12,697 nucleotides of DNA from Nitriliruptoraceae bacterium (GCA_007121975.1 SKJO01000133.1:1-12697); one strand, 5' to 3'; counted from the stretch's first letter, positions 5,451 through 12,697 are shown. Program-made: numbers and translations. The notes: generated by a model not told the origin, from the sequence alone.

Positions 5451-5471
5451 TCGCTGCCGGCCGAACGTTCG
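5448..5471. promoter_or_regulatory. Operator-like inverted repeats in the metY leader
   Basis: CGTTCG (5448-5453) and CGAACG (5462-5467) form an inverted repeat with an 8-nt spacer. The right arm is also part of a perfect 10-bp palindrome, CGAACGTTCG (5462-5471). The elements overlap the -10 and the likely transcription start, where a repressor of methionine or sulfur genes could bind. The regulator is not identifiable from the window. Confidence 0.4.
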
Positions 5472-5507
5472 CCACCATGCGGTACCCGCCACCACCCTTC
5501 CTCCCGC

Positions 5508-5512
5508 AGGAG
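5508..5512 (+). promoter_or_regulatory. Shine-Dalgarno AGGAG fixing the metY start
   Basis: AGGAG lies 6 nt before GTG 5519. An in-frame ATG at 5477 would add 14 Pro-rich residues (MRYPPPPFLPQESA) and has no ribosome site, so GTG 5519 is chosen. Confidence 0.7.
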
Positions 5513-5518
5513 TCTGCC

Positions 5519-6835
5519 GTGAGCACGCCAGAGTCGTGGTCTTTCGAGACCCGCCAGATCCACGCCGGTGCCAGCCCCGACCCGACCACCGGATCGCGGG
5601 CCACTCCCATCCACCAGACCACCTCCTTCGTCCTCGGCGACACGGAACGCGCCGCGAACCTGTTCTCGCTGGCCGAGATGGGCAACATCTACACGCGGAT
5701 CATGAACCCGACCACCGACGTCGTCGAGCAGCGCATCGCGTCGCTCGAAGGCGGTACGGCGGCGGTGGCCGTCGCCTCCGGGCAGGCCGCCGAGACGCTG
5801 GCGATCCTCAACCTGATGCAGGCGGGTGACCACCTGGTCTCGTCGGCGTCGCTGTACGGGGGGACCTACAACCTGCTGCGCTACACGCTGCCCAAGTTCG
5901 GCATCGAGACCAGCTTCGTGGCCGACCCCGACGACCCCGCCGCCTGGCGGGCGGCCGTCAAGCCCAACACCCGGGCGCTGTACGGCGAGTCGATCGGCAA
6001 CCCCAAGGTGGACGTGCTCGACATCGCTGCGGTCGCCGAGGTGGCGCACGAGGTCGGGGTGCCGCTGATCGTGGACAACACGGTCGCGACCCCGTATCTG
6101 ATCCGCCCGCTGGAGCACGGTGCCGACATCGTGGTGCACTCTGCGACCAAGTTCCTCGGCGGACACGGCACCGCGATCGCCGGCGCGATCGTGGACGGAG
6201 GCAGCTTCGACTTCGGGGCCAACGCCGAACGCTTCCCCGGCCTGACCGCTCCCGACCCCTCCTACCACGGACTCAACTACTGGGAGGCACTGGGCGATGC
6301 CGGGATCGCCTACGCGATCAAGCTGCGGGTGCAACTGCTCCGCGACCTCGGTCCAGCACTCTCCCCGCACAACGCGTTCCTGCTCATCCAGGGCATCGAG
6401 ACCCTGTCGCTGCGTATGGAGCGCCACGTCGCCAACGCACAGGCGCTCGCCGAGTGGCTCGAGGGCCACGACGACGTCGACCGGGTGTGGTACGCCGGGT
6501 TGCCCTCCAGCCCCTGGCACGCCGCCGCCCAGCGCTACGCGCCCAAGGGAGCCGGCGCGATCCTGTCCTTCGAACTGCACGGCGGCGTGGAGGCCGGCCG
6601 GCGCTTCGTGGACGGCGTGGAGCTGTTCAGCCACCTCGCCAACATCGGTGACGTGCGCTCGCTGATCATCCATCCGGCGTCCACGACCCACTCGCAGCTG
6701 TCCCCCGACGAGCAGCTGATGACCGGGGTCACCCCGGGGCTGGTCCGCCTCTCGGTCGGCCTCGAGGGCGTCGACGACCTCATCGCCGACCTCGAGGCCG
6801 GCTTCCGGGCCGCGGCCCGGGCCCCCGTGGCGTGA
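5519..6835 (+). CDS. metY: O-acetylhomoserine sulfhydrylase (MetY)
   Basis: This PLP enzyme of the Cys/Met metabolism family replaces the acetyl group of O-acetylhomoserine with sulfide to make homocysteine. The 438-aa product has the long form typical of MetY. The N-terminus reads FETRQIHAGASPDPTTGSR, and the phosphate-binding Tyr/Arg pair lies in IYTRIMNPT (Tyr59, Arg61). VDNTVATPYL carries Asp186, which binds the PLP pyridine nitrogen, and HSATKFLGGHG carries the Schiff-base Lys211. The C-terminal half contains LANIGDVRSLIIHP and TPGLVRLSVGLE, both typical of the family. The TGA overlaps the metX GTG as GTGA, so the two steps of homocysteine synthesis are co-translated. Cystathionine gamma-synthase is the main alternative, but the length and the acyltransferase partner favour MetY. 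Confidence 0.95.
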   Translation: MSTPESWSFETRQIHAGASPDPTTGSRATPIHQTTSFVLGDTERAANLFSLAEMGNIYTRIMNPTTDVVEQRIASLEGGTAAVAVASGQAAETLAILNLMQAGDHLVSSASLYGGTYNLLRYTLPKFGIETSFVADPDDPAAWRAAVKPNTRALYGESIGNPKVDVLDIAAVAEVAHEVGVPLIVDNTVATPYLIRPLEHGADIVVHSATKFLGGHGTAIAGAIVDGGSFDFGANAERFPGLTAPDPSYHGLNYWEALGDAGIAYAIKLRVQLLRDLGPALSPHNAFLLIQGIETLSLRMERHVANAQALAEWLEGHDDVDRVWYAGLPSSPWHAAAQRYAPKGAGAILSFELHGGVEAGRRFVDGVELFSHLANIGDVRSLIIHPASTTHSQLSPDEQLMTGVTPGLVRLSVGLEGVDDLIADLEAGFRAAARAPVA

Positions 6836-8010
6836 GCCAGCGGCTACCGGCGACCGGTGCCTGGCGGGAGGGCGATCCCGTCGGGCACCGTCGCTTCGTC
6901 GCGGTCGGAACCCTGCCGCTGGAGCGCGGCGGGGAGCTGCCCGACGTGCAGCTGGCCTACGAGACCTGGGGCGAGCTCGCCCCCGACGGCCGCAACGCCG
7001 TCCTGGTGCTGCATGCGCTGACCGGCGACAGCCACGTGCTCGGCCCCGAAGGGCCGGGCCACCCCACCCCCGGGTGGTGGGAGCCGGTGGTGGGACCAGG
7101 ACGGGCGCTCGACACCGACCGGTACTTCGTGGTCGCCCCCAACGTGCTCGGCGGCTGCCAGGGATCGACCGGCCCGGCATCCCGCGCCCCCGACGGCCGC
7201 CCGTGGGCATCGCGGTTCCCGACCCTGACCATCCGCGACCAGGTCAACGCCGAGGTGGCGCTGGCCGACCACCTCGGCATCGACACCTGGGCCGCCGTCG
7301 TCGGCGGGTCGATGGGCGGCATGCGGGTACTGGAGTGGGCCGTCGGGCAACCCGACCGGGTCCGGGGCATCGCGCCGCTGGCCGTCGGTGCCGCCTCGAC
7401 CGCGGACCAGATCGCGCTGCAGTCGATCCAGATCCACGCGATCCGCTCCGACCGGCACTACCGCGGTGGGGACTACCTCCTCGACCTCGACGATGACCCC
7501 GACGCCGAGGGTCCGGTGGTCGGTCTGGCACTCGCCCGTCGGTTGGCGCACTGGACCTACCGCTGCCGCGAGGAGTTCCTGATCCGCTTCGGGCGCACCC
7601 ACCAGGGCGCCGAGGATCCCTTCGACGAGGGCCGTTTCGCGATCGAGTCCTACCTCGAGCACCACGGCACCAAGCTCGTGCAGCGCTTCGACGCCGCGAG
7701 CTACGTCGCGCTCACCACCGCCATGAACCTGCACGACATCGGTCGCGGGCGTGACGGGGCGGTGGCCGCACTCGGGCGCTACCGGGGCGAGGTGGCGGTT
7801 GCCGGCGTGGACTCCGACCGTCTCTACCCCCTCGAGGAGCAGCACGCCCTGGCCCACCTGCTCGGCGTGTCCGGCCAGCGTGCGACGGTGATCCGCTCCC
7901 CGCACGGGCACGACGCGTTCCTGCTCGAGGACCGACAGGTCGGCGCGCTGCTCGCCGACCTGCTGCACCGCGTCGGGGTCGGCGGCTCCTCGCCCACCGC
8001 CGGGGGCTAG
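6832..8010 (+). CDS. metX: Homoserine O-acetyltransferase (MetX)
   Basis: MetX transfers an acyl group, usually acetyl from acetyl-CoA, to the homoserine hydroxyl, making the substrate of MetY. The 392-aa alpha/beta-hydrolase-fold protein shows the family signatures: LAYETWGEL (about residues 41-49), LHALTGDSHV, NVLGGCQGSTGP, and the nucleophile elbow VGGSMGGM with Ser160. The acid is probably Asp329 in DSDRLYP and the base His360 in HGHDAFLLE. Some MetX homologues use succinyl-CoA, and acyl specificity cannot be settled here. GTG 6832 overlaps the metY stop by 4 nt, so translation is coupled. The gene ends in a TAG that is reused in the -10 of the next gene. Confidence 0.95.
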   Translation: MSQRLPATGAWREGDPVGHRRFVAVGTLPLERGGELPDVQLAYETWGELAPDGRNAVLVLHALTGDSHVLGPEGPGHPTPGWWEPVVGPGRALDTDRYFVVAPNVLGGCQGSTGPASRAPDGRPWASRFPTLTIRDQVNAEVALADHLGIDTWAAVVGGSMGGMRVLEWAVGQPDRVRGIAPLAVGAASTADQIALQSIQIHAIRSDRHYRGGDYLLDLDDDPDAEGPVVGLALARRLAHWTYRCREEFLIRFGRTHQGAEDPFDEGRFAIESYLEHHGTKLVQRFDAASYVALTTAMNLHDIGRGRDGAVAALGRYRGEVAVAGVDSDRLYPLEEQHALAHLLGVSGQRATVIRSPHGHDAFLLEDRQVGALLADLLHRVGVGGSSPTAGG

Positions 8011-8013
8011 CCT
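8008..8013 (+). promoter_or_regulatory. Putative acyltransferase -10 element TAGCCT
   Basis: TAGCCT fits TANNNT, contains the metX stop codon, and lies 43 bp before the GTG of the acyltransferase gene. No clear -35 is present, and read-through from metX is also possible. Confidence 0.4.
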
Positions 8014-8056
8014 CAACCGGGCAGCGACCGACCGGCACCGACCACGAGGCGGCAGG

Positions 8057-8839
8057 GTGACCCCGATCTACCGCGTCGGCAGTCAGCTGTTCTTCGCGGG
8101 CTTCCGGGCCCTCGCCCTCGACCTGCGGGCGATCGACGCCCACCACATCCCCCGCACCGGCCCGGCGATCCTGGCCAGCAACCACGTGGGCTACCTCGAC
8201 TTCGCGTTCGTGATGCTCGCGCCACCCAGGCCACGGCGTCAGATCGCGTTCCTCGCCCGCCACGACCTGTTCGAGCACCCGGTCGCCGGGCCGCTGCTCA
8301 CCCGGCTCGAGCAGATCCCCGTCGACGTGCACGGCGACCCCACCGCGGCGCTGGCCGCGGCGGCCGACCGGCTGCGGGGCGGGGATCTGATCGCGCTGCA
8401 CCCCGAGGGCACCATCAGCCCCTCCTTCGTGCCGCGGCAGGGCCGCACCGGAGCGGTGCGCCTCGCGCGCGAGACCGGCGCACCGATCATCCCGGTTGCG
8501 GTGTGGGGCGGGCAGCGGCTGCTGACCAAGTGGCGCCCGCGATCCCTGGAGCGAGGCGTCGTGGTCACCGCCCGCTACGGCGCGCCCTACCACCCCGGGT
8601 CGGGCTCGCTCGTGGAGGAGACCGCGGAGCTCATGGCCCGTATCGAGGCCCTGCTCGAAACCTCCTGGCGCCGCTACCCCCAGCGCCCGGGCTCCCCGGG
8701 CGACGACTGGTGGGTCCCCGCCCACCTCGGCGGGTCGGCACCCACCCCCGAACAGGCCGAGGCCCGGCTGCGCGAGCAGGCCGAGCAGCGCCGCGCACGC
8801 CGAGCCGCTGCAGGCACCGACCCGGCGACCCACGACTGA
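8057..8839 (+). CDS. PlsC-type 1-acylglycerol-3-phosphate acyltransferase
   Basis: A lysophospholipid acyltransferase-family protein of 260 aa that should add a fatty acyl chain to lysophosphatidate or a related lipid acceptor at the membrane. Block I, SNHVGYLDF, contains the catalytic HX4D pair His43 and Asp48. Block III, LHPEGTIS (about residues 114-121), contains the acceptor-binding Glu117. PIIPVAVWG (about 145-153) is the usual block IV. After about residue 225 the protein has a Pro-rich stretch and a charged, Arg/Glu-rich helical tail (EARLREQAEQRRARR) not needed for the core fold. GTG 8057 is preceded by GAGGCGGCAGG. Several PlsC paralogues per genome are common in actinobacteria, so the exact acceptor is uncertain. 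Confidence 0.87.
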   Translation: MTPIYRVGSQLFFAGFRALALDLRAIDAHHIPRTGPAILASNHVGYLDFAFVMLAPPRPRRQIAFLARHDLFEHPVAGPLLTRLEQIPVDVHGDPTAALAAAADRLRGGDLIALHPEGTISPSFVPRQGRTGAVRLARETGAPIIPVAVWGGQRLLTKWRPRSLERGVVVTARYGAPYHPGSGSLVEETAELMARIEALLETSWRRYPQRPGSPGDDWWVPAHLGGSAPTPEQAEARLREQAEQRRARRAAAGTDPATHD

Positions 8840-8871
8840 GCACGGCCGCGCACGCCGAGCGCACGGCTCAG
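8836..8871. terminator. Candidate bidirectional terminator between convergent genes
   Basis: CTGAGC (8836-8841) and GCTCAG (8866-8871) form a 6-bp perfect inverted repeat across the 28-bp gap, each arm containing the TGA of one of the two convergent genes. The 24-nt loop is GC-rich and can pair further. No T-run is visible, so evidence for termination is weak. Confidence 0.25.
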
Positions 8872-10271
8872 GCGCCCGCCACCTGCTCGGGGTCCAGTCC
8901 CAGCTGCGCGAGTGCCGCGTGCAGCGAGGCCTGCTGCTGCGCGGCGTAGAGCGCGTAGGGATCGAGCACCTCGCGCTGCATCGCCTCGGCGAGCGAGGCC
9001 GCATCCTGATGCGTCGCATCGGCGTCGTGTCGGGTGCCCTCGGAGGTCAGGTTGGACTGGAAGATGCCCGCCGCGCTCTTGGGCAGGAAGTCCTCGTACA
9101 CGATCGGGGAGACGTCGAGGTGACCGCCGGCGAGCAGCGCATCGACGCTGCGGGCCGCGCCACCGGTGTCCGCCACCGGCCGGGCCGCTCGGTAGGAGTG
9201 GTAGGCCAGCCCTGCGCGGGCCAGCCCGCGCTGGTCGTCGGGCAGTTCCGCGGCGAAGCGGGGCTCGGCGAGTTGCTGGTAGCTGGCGCCGGGCGTCTCG
9301 GCGAGCTCGGCATCGGTGGCAGCGAGCAGGTCGTCATAGCGTTGCCGGCCTTCGGGCGTCAGCGCCACCCCGCGGGCCTCGACCTCGCCGAAACGCACCC
9401 GCAGGGGCCGTTGCACGACCCGGCCATCGGCCAGCCGCATGGCCCGGACCTCGTCCAGGGCCCGGAACGAGGTCTGACGCAGCAGCACCAGTGGTCCGTC
9501 CCACCTCGGGGGCCCCTGGATGCGGTCAATCATCGTGATCCCCAGCGCCTGCATCCGGGCGTAGAGCTCGTCGATGTCCAGCACCCGCGGCGTGAGGTGG
9601 TTGATGTGGGTGCCGGGCTCCGCGCCGATGTCGGCGGCCACCGACGAGATCGTCGCGAGGTGGTCGTAGAAGGCGGCGTCCAGCGGCTGACGGTCGAGCT
9701 CGAAGGTGCGTACCGCCAGCGCGACGAACGCCTCGGCCTCGTCGACGGGCACCCCACCGCGCTGCTCGGCCACGTCCAACTGCTCGCGCAGACCCGCCGG
9801 CAGCAGGTCACGCGCCGCCACGCGGGCCTCGATCTCGCGCTGGGTGTCGGCGTCGAAGAACCGGCGGTCGGCGGGCACGAGCATCGAGGTGAAGACCCGG
9901 AAGGCGTTGCGGTCGAGGTCGTCGGGATCCACCGGCCGGAACGCCGTGGAGACCACCGGCACCGACCGGGCCGCCGCCTCACGCAGGTCGTAGAAGCCCA
10001 CCGGGTGCATACCGAGCAGCCCGAACAACCGTGCGACGTCGCGCAGCTCGGCGGGGCTGCCCACGCGGATCGCCCCGTGGCGCTCCTCGGTGATGCGACC
10101 CACCGAACCCACGCTGCCGTCGTAGGTCCCCGATTCGACCGCTTCGGTGTTGATCGCCAGGCACACGTCGACCAGGGTCTGGTAGGCGGGAACCTCCACC
10201 GCATAGCGTTGCGACATCGCTCGGGCGAAGGCCGCGCGCAGCTCGTGGGGCGGGGTCAGATCGACGGACAT
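8868..10271 (-). CDS. hglS: 2-oxoadipate dioxygenase/decarboxylase (HglS, DUF1338)
   Basis: HglS is an Fe(II) enzyme of the VOC-like DUF1338 family that converts 2-oxoadipate to D-2-hydroxyglutarate during lysine breakdown. This 467-aa protein has the expected full length. The likely metal ligands are visible: His65 in ERHGAIRVG, a His in THINHLTPR (His222 or His225) and a Glu in FGEVEARGVALTPEG (Glu296 or Glu298). Other family blocks are MIDRIQGPPRWDGP, LLRQTSFRAL and IVYEDFLPKSAAGIFQSNL. The longer frame to 10310 would add 13 Arg/Pro-rich residues. ATG 10271 has GAGGTGG 4 nt upstream and starts at a natural N-terminus. No other lysine-degradation gene is in the window, so the substrate is inferred from family alone. 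Confidence 0.9.
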   Translation of the reverse strand: MSVDLTPPHELRAAFARAMSQRYAVEVPAYQTLVDVCLAINTEAVESGTYDGSVGSVGRITEERHGAIRVGSPAELRDVARLFGLLGMHPVGFYDLREAAARSVPVVSTAFRPVDPDDLDRNAFRVFTSMLVPADRRFFDADTQREIEARVAARDLLPAGLREQLDVAEQRGGVPVDEAEAFVALAVRTFELDRQPLDAAFYDHLATISSVAADIGAEPGTHINHLTPRVLDIDELYARMQALGITMIDRIQGPPRWDGPLVLLRQTSFRALDEVRAMRLADGRVVQRPLRVRFGEVEARGVALTPEGRQRYDDLLAATDAELAETPGASYQQLAEPRFAAELPDDQRGLARAGLAYHSYRAARPVADTGGAARSVDALLAGGHLDVSPIVYEDFLPKSAAGIFQSNLTSEGTRHDADATHQDAASLAEAMQREVLDPYALYAAQQQASLHAALAQLGLDPEQVAGA

Positions 10272-10317
10272 GGGACCACCTCGGGGGCGGCGCCGGGGGT
10301 CAGCCGCCACCCTGACG

Positions 10318-10323
10318 ACGGTA
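10318..10323 (-). promoter_or_regulatory. Putative hglS -10 element TACCGT
   Basis: On the minus strand TACCGT fits TANNNT and lies about 45 bp before the ATG at 10271, in the 82-bp gap after the DUF5658-like gene. This suggests hglS has its own promoter. No -35 was recognised. Confidence 0.3.
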
Positions 10324-10353
10324 GCGCGACCGGCCCTGGATGCCGTGCTCGAC

Positions 10354-10845
10354 TCATGCCCCCATGGAGGCGATCACCTGGCGGGTGGTCCAGACCAGGA
10401 TGTCGGCGTGGATCAGCGACACCAACCCGAACACCACGGCGATGAGCACGAGCACGGGGCGAACCGCCGCGCGGCGTGCCGCCAGCCACGCCAGCGCCAG
10501 CACGAGTGCCACCGACCACACGGTGCGCACCGCCAGCCCCGGCCCGTTGCCCAGGACCTCCATCAGCCGCGCGACCAGCGGGTTGCCTTCGGCGGCGATA
10601 CCAAGCGTGACCCATGACCAGGTGGCGACCGAGTCGAACACCACCATGACCACGACCAGGTTGCGAACCGGGCGGATCCGATCGCGGGGCAGCAGCATCT
10701 CGTTGCCCCGCCAGGCGAGCAGCGCCACGGCGAGCACGACCCGGCGCAGCCGCTCGTTCGCGCTGACCCGCTGCTTGAGCCGTTGTGCCCCGCGGCGCGC
10801 CCACGCCGGCCGTGCGTCGAGCAGTCGGTCGACGTCGACCGCCAC
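10354..10845 (-). CDS. DUF5658-like multi-pass membrane protein
   Basis: A 163-aa protein with a basic cytoplasmic N-terminus (about residues 1-55) followed by hydrophobic segments. The segment FDSVATWSWVTLGIAAEGNP (about 70-89) is the hallmark: a membrane helix with an Asp and Thr, then a GNP turn, as in DUF5658 proteins. Two more helices follow (VRTVWSVALVLALAWLAARR and RPVLVLIAVVFGLVSLIHAD). The function of the family is unknown. The frame is open to an ATG at 10887, but GTG 10845 is preferred because AGGAG (10851-10855) stands 5 nt before it. The gene lies 65 bp after the ABC ATPase stop and may be read from the same transcript. Confidence 0.7.
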   Translation of the reverse strand: MAVDVDRLLDARPAWARRGAQRLKQRVSANERLRRVVLAVALLAWRGNEMLLPRDRIRPVRNLVVVMVVFDSVATWSWVTLGIAAEGNPLVARLMEVLGNGPGLAVRTVWSVALVLALAWLAARRAAVRPVLVLIAVVFGLVSLIHADILVWTTRQVIASMGA

Positions 10846-10850
10846 GTCGG

Positions 10851-10855
10851 CTCCT
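10851..10855 (-). promoter_or_regulatory. Shine-Dalgarno AGGAG fixing the DUF5658-like start
   Basis: Minus-strand AGGAG, 5 nt before GTG 10845. The alternative ATG at 10887 has no comparable site, so this decides the start. Confidence 0.6.
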
Positions 10856-10910
10856 CGTGTTGCCTGCGTTCCCTGCTTCGAAGCCAACGGACACCGCGGG
10901 TGGGCGCAGC

Positions 10911-11924
10911 TCAGCTCACGTCGGGATGCGACGAGCGCGCGACCTCGGTACCGACCTCCCCGTGCAGCAGGCAGGCGGCCTCGTGCCCGTCGCCGGTGTC
11001 CTGCAACGCCGGATCGATCCGCCCGCAGGCCTCGACCACCACGGGACAGCGGGTACGGAACCGGCAGCCCGACGGCACGTCCATCGGGCTCGGCACGTCG
11101 CCGGCGAGCAGGATCCGCTCCCGGGCACGCTCCCGGGCCGGGTCCGGCACGGGGATGGCCGAGAGCAGCGCCCGCGTATAGGGATGCTGCGGATCACGGT
11201 AGAGCTGGTCACGGTCGGCGAGCTCGACGATCCGGCCGAGGTACATCACGGCGATCCGGTCCGAGACGTGCTGCACCGCCGCGAGATCGTGGGCGATGAA
11301 CAGGAAGGTCAGCCCGAGGTCGGCCTGCAGCTCGGCGAGCAGGTTCATCACCTGGGCCTGGATCGACACGTCGAGCGCGGCAATGGGCTCGTCGGCGACG
11401 ATGAAGTCGGGCTCGCAGGCCAGCGCACGGGCGATCCCGACCCGTTGGCGCTGCCCGCCCGAGAACTCGTGCGGATAGCGGTCCGCGACGTCCGGGTGCA
11501 GCCCGACACGTTCGAGCAGCTCGGCGATGCGCGCGCGGCGCAGCCCGCGACCCTGGTGCAGCCGGTGGATGTCGAGCGCCTCACCGACCGCGTCGCCCAC
11601 GGTCGCGCGAGGATCGAGTGAGGCGTAGGGATCCTGGAAGATCATCGCCGCCCGGCGCCGCCAGCCGCGCAGCTCCCGGCGGCGCAGCGCCCGCACGTCG
11701 GTGCCGTCGAAGTGGACCTGGCCGGACGTCGGCTCCACCAGCCGCAGCAGCGCGAGGCCGGTGGTCGACTTGCCACACCCCGACTCCCCCACCAGACCCA
11801 GCGTCTCGCCCCGGGCGACGCTGAAGCTGACGCCGTCGACCGCGCGCACCACCCGATGGTCGCGCCGGGGGCCGACCGGGAAGTGCACGGTGAGGTCGCG
11901 AACCTCGACGAGCGGCTCGCTCAC
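10911..11924 (-). CDS. Peptide/nickel ABC transporter ATPase, DppF/OppF type
   Basis: One of the two ATPases that power an oligopeptide, dipeptide or nickel importer at the inner face of the membrane. The 337-aa protein has Walker A GESGCGKST (46-54, Lys52), Q-loop FQDPYASLDPR (Gln97), signature SGGQRQRV (155-162), Walker B FIVADEP (174-180, catalytic Glu179) and H-loop His212. The C-terminal oligopeptide-transporter extension has four cysteines (287, 293, 300, 318) in GCRFRTRCP and following sequence. In some family members this cluster holds an iron-sulfur cofactor. GTG 11924 overlaps the TGA of the upstream ATPase gene (GTGA). The order, DppD-like then DppF-like, is standard. Substrate cannot be told from ATPases alone. 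Confidence 0.92.
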   Translation of the reverse strand: MSEPLVEVRDLTVHFPVGPRRDHRVVRAVDGVSFSVARGETLGLVGESGCGKSTTGLALLRLVEPTSGQVHFDGTDVRALRRRELRGWRRRAAMIFQDPYASLDPRATVGDAVGEALDIHRLHQGRGLRRARIAELLERVGLHPDVADRYPHEFSGGQRQRVGIARALACEPDFIVADEPIAALDVSIQAQVMNLLAELQADLGLTFLFIAHDLAAVQHVSDRIAVMYLGRIVELADRDQLYRDPQHPYTRALLSAIPVPDPARERARERILLAGDVPSPMDVPSGCRFRTRCPVVVEACGRIDPALQDTGDGHEAACLLHGEVGTEVARSSHPDVS

Positions 11925-12697
11925 GCTCCCACCTCCGGGTCATCACGCCGGTCGGGTGGCGCCACCTCGATGCGGGAGGCGGCACTGGCGGCCCGAGCCT
12001 CGTCGGCCGGCACCTCGTAGAAGCTGCGCACGTGGTGGCCCGTCGCCACCTCCACCAGCGGGGGCGGCTCGAGCTCGCAGCGGGGATCGAGCCGGTAGGA
12101 GCAGCGGGGATGGAACGCGCAGCCCGGGGGGAGGTCGGTGGGGGCGGGAGGCAGCCCGGGGATGGCGGCGAGCTCGACGTTGCGGCGGGCACCGAGCACG
12201 GGCAGCGAGCGCATCAGCCCGACCGTGTAGGGGTGCCGGGGGTGGGTGAACAGCGCGTCGGCGGGGGCGGACTCCACGACCTGGCCGCCGTACATCACCA
12301 GCACCCGGTCGGCGATCCCGGCGACGACGCCGAGGTCGTGGGTGATCCAGATCACCGCCATGCCCCGGCGCTCCTGCAGGTCACCGATGAGCTCGACGAT
12401 CTGCGCCTGGGTGGTGACGTCCAGCGCGGTGGTGGCCTCGTCCGCGACCAGCACCTCGGGGTCACACGACAGGCCGATGGCGATCACCACCCGCTGGCGC
12501 ATCCCGCCGGAGAACTGGTGGGGGTAGTCGTCGAGCCGGCTGGCCGGAGAGGGGATGCCGACCTGGTCGAGCAGATCCACGGCCCGTTCGCGGGCTTCGG
12601 TCTCGTCGATGCCGAGGTGGTGGCGCATGCCCTCGGTCAGCTGGCGGCCGATGGGGTGCACCGGGTTGAGCGAGGTCATCGGGTCCTGGAACACGAA
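11921..12697 (-). CDS. Peptide/nickel ABC transporter ATPase, DppD/OppD type (partial)
   Basis: The N-terminus, including Walker A, lies beyond the right edge. The visible 258 residues start at the Q-loop, FVFQDPMTSLNP. Then come the signature FSGGMRQRV, Walker B VLVADEATTALD, the H-loop His in WITHDLG, and the C-terminal oligopeptide extension. The extension keeps three of the usual cysteines (in GCAFHPRCS and DPRCELE), but the position where the fourth normally stands after GHHV reads as Ser (GHHVRSFYE). The partner ATPase has all four. The tail after that is about 35 residues and has no recognised motif. The permeases and binding protein should lie upstream, to the right of the window. The apparent start GTG at 12694 is internal, not the true start. 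Confidence 0.92.
   Translation of the reverse strand, partial: FVFQDPMTSLNPVHPIGRQLTEGMRHHLGIDETEARERAVDLLDQVGIPSPASRLDDYPHQFSGGMRQRVVIAIGLSCDPEVLVADEATTALDVTTQAQIVELIGDLQERRGMAVIWITHDLGVVAGIADRVLVMYGGQVVESAPADALFTHPRHPYTVGLMRSLPVLGARRNVELAAIPGLPPAPTDLPPGCAFHPRCSYRLDPRCELEPPPLVEVATGHHVRSFYEVPADEARAASAASRIEVAPPDRRDDPEVGA

Noticed and set aside
5451..5518. SAM riboswitch before metY
   Set aside because: The leader between the likely transcription start and GTG 5519 is only about 60 nt, and I see no pseudoknot or multi-stem pattern of a SAM class.
5444..7210. 588-aa minus-strand open frame across metY and metX
   Set aside because: It is antisense to two well-recognised enzymes, and its sequence has no domain and the repetitive Arg/Gly character of a shadow frame.
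10272..10310. Upstream ATG start for hglS
   Set aside because: It adds 13 Arg/Pro-rich residues with no ribosome site. ATG 10271 has GAGGTGG and matches the family length.
8919..10445. 508-aa plus-strand open frame opposite hglS
   Set aside because: It mirrors a gene with clear family motifs, and its His/Gly/Gln-rich product has no recognisable fold signals.

Overview
The window looks like chromosomal DNA from a high-GC actinobacterium. Third codon positions are almost always G or C, GTG starts are common, the -10 elements fit the actinobacterial TANNNT pattern, and a class E sortase lies divergent from the cell-division gene crgA, an actinobacterial arrangement. The codon usage and gene order suggest a free-living, possibly deep-branching lineage, but the sequence alone does not fix genus or class.

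Layout, left to right. Bases 1-391 hold no gene I can defend, but carry two 40-bp stem-loop repeats of the same family. On the minus strand, a class E sortase gene (562-1326) is translationally coupled to a 57-aa single-pass membrane protein (392-565). crgA (1428-1700) diverges from the sortase across a roughly 100-bp control region that contains a perfect 14-bp palindrome. A 205-bp spacer with DnaA-box-like sequences follows. Then come a membrane/zinc-ribbon protein (1906-2250, minus) and a divergent AAA/STAND-like ATPase (2389-3564, plus). A tRNA-Ala(UGC) follows at 3579-3652. Next is a tight three-gene operon of UspA, a free-standing DUF2470 protein and an alpha/beta hydrolase (3734-5447). 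After it come metY and metX (5519-8010), joined by a GTGA overlap, and a PlsC-type acyltransferase (8057-8839). The right part is all minus strand: a 2-oxoadipate dioxygenase/decarboxylase of the HglS/DUF1338 family (8868-10271), a DUF5658-like membrane protein (10354-10845), and two ATPases of a peptide/nickel-type ABC importer (10911-12697). The second ATPase runs off the right edge.

How the genes work together. MetX activates homoserine by acylation and MetY replaces the acyl group with sulfide to give homocysteine, so the pair is a direct-sulfhydrylation methionine module. The two ABC ATPases would drive import through permeases and a binding protein lying beyond the right edge. The sortase and CrgA both act at the cell envelope. 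The rest is a mosaic of housekeeping and accessory genes. I saw no mobile element, CRISPR array, toxin-antitoxin pair or defence island. The observations most worth checking are the paired stem-loop repeats, the unlisted small sortase partner, three TAG stop codons that double as the -10 element of the next gene, and an operator-like inverted repeat in the metY leader.
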